A stretch of DNA of 64,000 nucleotides from Poecilobothrus nobilitatus (Eukaryota > Arthropoda > Insecta > Diptera > Dolichopodidae), in contig OX352773.1 in assembly GCA_947095535.1 (NCBI GenBank), positions 91,980,670 through 92,044,669 on the forward strand, given 5' to 3'. The position numbers and the translations under genes are program-made. Shown here piece by piece: positions 57,966-64,000 of this stretch. The number at the start of each line of letters is the position of its first letter. Within the stretch, counting starts at the first letter, position 1. The notes under the pieces are model-generated. The model was given only the letters and a program-made list of their open reading frames with translations. It had not been told where the DNA came from and searched no databases.

Positions 57966-60900
57966 GGTTAAACTTAGGATTTTTTAAATTAGTGCCAGAG
58001 GATCAATATTTGATTATTTTTTTTATAATTGTGATAGTAAGACTTTATAATGGTAAGAGCTGTTAAATAGTAGATCGATTTAGGTTAATGTTAATGAGTG
58101 TCTGGCGGAATTACTCTTGATGAACATTTCATGTAATTTTTATATTTTTTCCTCTACATTTATGTAAGTTGTTTCTTTTTTTAATCGAAATAACTATAAA
58201 AGGACATTTTATATTATTTAACAGAAAAGGGGTAAAAGAAATTATTTGATGGTTATAAAAGAAACTAAAAAATTCATGAGCCTATAAAGTAAATAGTTAA
58301 AAGTTTGAATTTTTTATTATATTTATCTTTTCAATTAGTAAAAAAACTCTTTTATTTCTTTTCACTAACGAAATTTTATGGTCTTACAAATGTGGAAAAA
58401 GAAATTTGTTGAAAAACAAAAACTATTTTGGAAAATATAAAGACTTTTATAGTTTTTGTGTTTGTGGGTGGACTTTTAAAATCGAATAATTTGCTTTTGA
58501 TTTTACAATGTTTCGTTCATAGAAGAGATAATAAAATTTTAAATCTGAATCAGTTTTTATTATTCAACTCCTAAGTATTTAGGTCGAATTCTTTTATTAA
58601 TTAAAATTTTCATAAAAGTAAAATCAAAATAAATTTTTATATAAAATTAAAAATGAAAAAAATGGAAGATAATGGAAGACTATAAAGAATGTCAAAATAA
58701 GTCAAGGGTTGTTGTAGAATTAATTCTAATTATATTTTTAATGAAATTTTTTGAATCTGTTTTAAATTTTGTCATAATGCCTTCTGTAAATCTTTCACTG
58801 AACAAATTAAATAGAAGTTAGAAGTTATTCCGCAATAACATTTTCATTTTTGGGGATTTCTCAAAATATTTCTAAACTCTATGAAAGTTTAAAAAATTTT
58901 TAATGGATTTATGAATTTCTAAACTAAAAATTGAATGAATTAAAAATTAAAAGATTTAATAAAATTCAATTTATTTCTTTAGTCCTATCAATTTTAAGCG
59001 ATTTGTAAAAAGGTGAACAAAATATTAGCTATTTTCATGCGGATTGATCCTGTAGATTAAAAATCATTATGGTTCATTTTCAAAGTTTAAGTATGTTTTT
59101 GTTGTATGTATGTATGTTTTATTGTATGTTTACAGATTATTTCCTTGTAAGATTTGAGTTTTCTATCTTGTTTTGTTAAAGTTAACCAGTAAGTCGATTA
59201 CACTTTGACATTTTATTATTGATATTTTTAAAATTGACTTTAAAAAACTTTTTCAGTATTTAGAAATTTGTTGCCAACCTTATCAATTTCGCTTCGACTT
59301 GTATTTAACTTAACCGGATTTTTATTTAAGTAATATTTAAAATTTTCCTTAACTTTTCTTTATTTTCCGTTATTTGAAAACTAAAAAGACACCATCAGAA
59401 ATATTTTGAATTCCATTTTTTTATTTCCTTTCGAGCCATTTAATTCCCGATAATATTTATTTAATAATTTCTCTATATATTGAAAGTAAAGTATAGTAAT
59501 CTGTTATGAACCGAAATTACGCATAAATTTATTTTCATAGGGTTAGAGACTGATAGGATTCAATTTAAAAAAAAAACATGTTTTGGGAATGTGTTTGTGT
59601 TTACATATGCCTGTAAGTAAATGCAACCAGAAATTCTCTTTTTACGATATCCTACAAACGGTTTAACTAAATGAGTTGATGGAATTTGGTAGCGAATTCT
59701 TTTCGATGGCTATCGGATTTGAAAGAAATATGGATTAAGTCAACGACAATAAGGGGGGTTCCTATAAAAATTCAAGGGTAAATATGCAATTATTTATTTA
59801 AACAATTTAGTAAATTAAATTAAAAATTGTTTACCTTAGTTATGTCCAAAACTTAGTTTTCCGTCAAACTGTTGAGGACAGTTTGACCGCAAGTGACACA
59901 AATCAAATAAAGGACGAACCCACAATAACTTCTTTTCAGTTAGAAAATTTGTTTTCTGTTATCTGTTGGACCAGATTCGACTACTAAGTTTTAGCTTCAT
60001 AAGGACTTAAATTTATAATCTAATATATTTATCAGATATACTAGTTAAGATTATTGTAATCAAACTTCCACATTGATGACAATCTAAAATTTAATAAATT
60101 TGTCGAAGAGAGTTTCTCTAGATATAAAGTTATATTATTTTGAAGGATTACATTTTTAATGAAGTTTTATTTTTCATGAATATTACTGTATTAAAAATCC
60201 TGAAAACTGAATAAATTGTAATTAACTGTAAAGAAATTTCTAAACCTATTTCTTCATTTCATTTAAATTTTTTCATTGACATTTTCGGATATTTTCTTTC
60301 AATTTTACAATTAAATAAATTTTTTTCCCCAAAACAATATCAAATCATATTAAATAATTAATGTAAATTCTTTTTATTTCTCTTTCTTTTATATTTCTTC
60401 ATTTTCCATTTAATTTTTTTTTTATTTTTATTAAATATTGTTCCGATAATTTGTTCTTAAATTAAATGGCATTGTCATTACATTTTATATTGACATTAAT
60501 TTTACATCTAAGAATTTTCTTTTCAGTTCAGTTTAGCTCTCAAATAATATCAAACTGTCAAATGCATTAGCAGAAAGTTTTGGAGGATTTTTGCAACAGG
60601 AGAGTGAGAAGAAAAATTTATTGATTCTGTCGCTATTTATTGTATTTTTTTCTTTTCAACACAAATGGTTTTTTAAATGTTCTTCAGTACTAGATTTTTT
60701 TTTTTTTTTTGATAAAAGAAAATTGGAAAATTAATCGTTTTCAATTTTCTTGCTGATATATAGAAATTTTTTATTCTGCACTTTATGTATTTCGAACGAT
60801 TGTTAGAGAAGGAGTTTTTTTTGTTTTGTTTGTAGCAGAGATGGCATAATATGGCTAAGTTGTTTGTAATTAGAAATTCCGTAATAAAAATTCTTTTCAT

Positions 60901-61974
60901 TTTCGTACAAGAATTTTCAGCATGAGTTTTTGGGAGTTTTTCCATAGTAATTGCAAGCGTGTTTGTTTTTATTTTAGGATTATATTATTTATTCAAAAAT
61001 ATGTCATATAGTTGTTTTTAGTATGTCATCCGCCAAACATAATATAATGTAATTTTTTATTAAAATTCCAATTAAGACAAACAGCTTTCTTTCACTCATG
61101 ATTTAAAACAACTAAGGGACGATATCATATAAGAACTCGATAAAATAGTGTCGCTGAAATGCAAACATTTGATTGTGTTTTTCTTTTCTTATTAATTTGG
61201 TTCACTTTAAATAATACCATCAAGTGCCATCAAATAAAAATAAAGAATGGTGAAATTTGTACAATACTCCTTACATAAACTCTAATAGAACCCTTAAGCA
61301 AACAAATGGATGTCCGAAATTTTTATATCAATAAAATTGCTTTTGTTTGTGTTTTTTTGTTACACCTTATCAAATTGACAGTTGGAAAAATCTGTAATAT
61401 ATCAAATTAAATCTAATTGAAAAGGAAATTATTATTTAAACATACTTTTAAAAATACAACTAAAGTTTTCTAACTAAGTTTTAAAATTCTATTGTTTATT
61501 AAATATTTATTTGCAGCATAGCTAAAAATTACATTTTTAAGTAAAAAAAAAAGAATAATATTTTAAAGAATAATAAATTATTTTTTAGTGAAATCTGCAA
61601 TTTAGGGTAATTTAAAAATTTTCTTTTATTATTTCTATTCTTGTTTTGGAAATTTATTTAAAATAATTTGAAACAATGCTGATTATTTTATCAGGCAATC
61701 GAGTAGAGAGAAGAATTTTCTCTACGTTTTTTTTAAATAAGCACCAAAAGTTCATATTTTTTATGAAACCTGAGTATTTTTCACCGTCCTTGTATGTTTT
61801 GATACAGTTCTGGTTAAAAAAATTAAAACATTTTTTTAGACAAATAAATTTTGCAATTTTATCTTCCAAATTTAACATCCTAACACAAACTAATAAATAA
61901 TATAAGTTGTAAATTTTGGGTCTGCCACGAATTCTCAACATTTCTAATATTGTTCACAAAAATTTCGCTTGGTC
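57966..61974. other. AT-rich stretch
   Basis: No gene recognised. It includes a 10-bp stem GTCAAACTGT/ACAGTTTGAC at 59863-59887 and a G-run block AAGGGGGGTTCC near 59752, neither diagnostic. Confidence 0.5.
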
Positions 61975-62045
61975 AAAATATCGCTTATTTGGTTTTCGCA
62001 CATGCGAATAAATTTAAGAAACTAAAACCAAATAAGCGATATTTT
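61975..62045. repeat. Perfect 22-bp inverted repeat with central palindrome
   Basis: Arms 61975-61996 and 62024-62045 are exact reverse complements (core ATATCGCTTATTTGG). Between them lies a second palindrome, TTCGCACATGCGAA (61995-62008). A minimal foldback or MITE-like unit of 71 bp. Confidence 0.92.
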
Positions 62046-62660
62046 AATCTTTGTCTTGCTGTAATTATGTTCGTAACATTATAAATATTGCATTTTTTAT
62101 AGAAATTATATATACGTAGGTAAATGAAAATTATAATAGTATTTCAGTCATTTATATACATATATATATATATACATACATTTAGTTAAAAAGTACACAT
62201 TTAAATTGTTTGTCTCCAGAAGGTTACACTAAAATATTGTCTTTTTAATCAGATTACTGCAATTGGATATAAATTGAATTATACGCTTTGAGTTTATGGC
62301 TTGTTCCCGATTTGATGATTATGATAAACATAAACAAAAAAGTGTCATAATTTATTGTACATGTGCGGATCTAAAAAAACTAAAAATTATCAAAACTTCT
62401 TAATAAATTATAATATACATTTCACATTTATTTTACATTATAAATGTGTATCATAGTTTTGGACAGAGGACAGTTTTGGACAGTTTTAATATAATGTACG
62501 AATTTAAAACATCATTAAAATTTGTTTTGCTTATCCATAAACCCACCCTTATAAAATATTATTTTTATTTTGATCCGACCGAGATCTGAAACGTAATTTA
62601 TTTGCATTTATCGCTTTGCACATGTACATATTTTAATATTTTTCACTTTTTACAGAAAAT
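62046..62660. other. AT-rich spacer
   Basis: Contains only a small duplication, GGACAG..GGACAGTTTTGGACAG, at about 62461-62485. Confidence 0.5.
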
Positions 62661-62806
62661 AGCGAGATAATAACGATATTTCTTTGAAAGCGAGATTTTT
62701 GTAAGCGAGATTTTTGAAAAGTGAGATTTTTGTAAGCGAGATTTTTTAAAGGCGAGATTTTTGTAAGCGAGATTTTTGTGAACTATATTTTCTCAAAGCG
62801 AGATTA
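62661..62806 (+). repeat. Short tandem array, GCGAGATTTTTGTAA units
   Basis: About nine copies of a 14-17 bp unit GCGAGATTTTTGTAA, some altered, with decayed units at both edges. Confidence 0.92.
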
Positions 62807-63579
62807 AAAATCCGGGTAAATTTTTTATTCTTTGAATTGATTTAAAATAAGTTTTAATAGGGTAAGTTGTGGTTCAATGTAATACAATTTAATTTTTTAA
62901 ATAAAATTATTATGAAATGGGAACCATTTTTTGAATAAAAAACTAAACAAGATTTTCTTATTAAGTATTATTACACATTAAAATATGTTTTTTTTTTTTA
63001 AATTTATTAGCAAAAAAAACAAATTAATAGAGCGGCCTAACATTTTATTATCACATATTTTATTATTTTCAATTCTACACCTTATATTTAATAACAAAAA
63101 AACTGAGTAGAAAATGTTCCCCATATGAACTTGAAGTATCTAACGGTATATTAAAGTTACTTGAATTAATTCTTTGATGGTATGTATAAGACATAATTTC
63201 TTTTTGATTTCTATCATTTATTATCGTTGTATCGTTAATGAGTCATAATTATTTCCACAATACTTTTTATTTAGTCTTACAATTTCTTTTATATGATGTT
63301 TCTCTCTGTTTCGACAATGTTTTGATATGACACTAAATAACTGCAACGACTTAATATAAATCAAGTTTAAGAAAACTTGAATTATAAATCCAAGCATTAC
63401 GTTATCAGTTAGAAAAAGTGCCCGCGATGTTGGGGAATGTCGGAAAACCTGTAAAGAGTTTCACAAGAGTAAGATATTTATAGCTTACCCTATTTTGTAT
63501 AATAATAAAAAAATTATTTAGATATGAAATATTGATAGATTTGAAATATTTAAAAAAAAAAAGAGAATAAAACAATTCT
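62807..63579. other. AT-rich stretch
   Basis: Nothing recognised. Confidence 0.5.
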
Positions 63580-63650
63580 AAATGATGGCGCAGTGGTTAA
63601 GTAAGCCTTTCAATCTCAAGATCCGGGTTCAAATATCGGTCGGCTCATTT
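63580..63650 (+). repeat. tRNA-like sequence, probable SINE head
   Basis: Box A TGGCGCAGTGGTTAAGT begins at 63586 and box B GGGTTCAAATATC at about 63625. The roughly 70-bp unit resembles a tRNA but its two ends do not pair well. AT-rich sequence and then an AAT microsatellite follow, which could have grown from a SINE tail. Confidence 0.5.
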
Positions 63651-63699
63651 ACATAATTAAAAATAAATATGTAGTAATTTCATATCGTAATAATGTATA

Positions 63700-63800
63700 T
63701 AACAATAGTAATAGTAATAATAATAAGAGTAATAATAATAATAGTAATAAAAATAATAATAACAGTAATAATGATAATAATAATACCAATAATAATAACT
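63700..63800 (+). repeat. Imperfect (AAT)n microsatellite
   Basis: AATAAT units interrupted by AGT, AAC, GAT and ACC. Confidence 0.92.
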
Positions 63801-64000
63801 TCTACAGTGACAGTACAGGTTGCCTTCAATAATTATCTCATGCAGTAAGGTGTTACGAGTATATACTACTCATATTGTAACCGGTTGTAACGACTATAGT
63901 CACTGTTAGCAAAATATTTATAATAATAGGTGGTTTCATTGTTTCCTTACACCAATTCAATGTTTCTGCATCCTATTTTCTATCCTTTCCTATAACTACT
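63801..64000. other. Window end, nothing recognised
   Basis: Ordinary sequence without coding or repeat signal. Confidence 0.5.

Overview
The window reads as noncoding nuclear DNA of an insect, most likely a higher fly. It is very AT-rich by eye, full of poly(A)/poly(T) runs, and I recognise no intact host gene, no convincing exon chain, no rRNA and no canonical tRNA. It could be a gene desert or the inside of a very large intron. The fly assignment is inference. It rests on many copies of repeats carrying the core layout of the Drosophila DINE-1/INE-1 (Helitron-like) elements: an ATACCC...GGGTAT head, then a GATCAGGATC-type motif, GAGTCGATT, and a run of TCCG/CCGT units.

What can be annotated is a layered record of mobile DNA. 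(1) Three related DINE-1-like subfamilies, named here A, B and C. A is about 1.63 kb full length (11912-13545 minus, 32896-35482 plus). B begins with a terminal AGCACATTT...AAATGTGCT hairpin (5027-6276, 22287-23087, 33847-34802 and several decayed copies). C carries an internal tandem array (7566-8325 and 24163-25845). (2) Remnants of non-LTR retrotransposons (LINEs) of at least three protein types: a C-terminal piece at 1145-1466 (minus), a long ORF2 stretch at 3835-6585 (plus), an RT-RNase H-C-terminus piece at 15470-16975 (minus), and an RT C-terminus at 42300-42695 (plus). (3) A tRNA-derived SINE family with three copies (4230-4393 minus, 28434-28622 plus, 55520-55733 plus) and several unrelated tRNA-like sequences. 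(4) A foldback-like element made of about 15-bp units (48638-49052). (5) Several near-perfect hairpins, notably 72-bp perfect arms at 9796-9982. (6) A decayed processed pseudogene of ribosomal protein L10 (uL16) at about 23160-23650 (minus).

Nesting gives a relative chronology. The LINE at 3835-6585 was hit by a SINE and by a B element; its protein reading resumes across the B insertion. The A element at 32896-35482 was hit by another B element, and removing that insertion restores the length of the other full A copy to within about 15 bp. The SINE at 28434 sits inside an older repeat whose unoccupied relative lies at 45320-45540.

Region by region: 1-1500 LINE tail and a tRNA-like remnant; 2950-8640 a dense nest of A, LINE, SINE, B and C; 9400-10000 microsatellite, tRNA-like sequence and perfect hairpin; 11900-14400 A element plus a tandem partial copy; 15470-17000 LINE; 18790-20050 old B; 22287-25850 B, RpL10 pseudogene and DINE heads with C; 28290-28740 SINE inside a repeat; 31736-35482 A with nested B; 35826-36240 an unexplained GC-rich island; 40313-40551 a GC-richer sequence ending in poly(A); 42300-44475 LINE and old B; 48100-49052 tandem duplication and foldback element; 53000-55733 repeats and SINE; 57780-57965 B remnant; 61975-62806 hairpin and short tandem array; 63580-63800 tRNA-like sequence and AAT microsatellite. 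The stretches between hold only AT-rich low-complexity sequence as far as I can read them.
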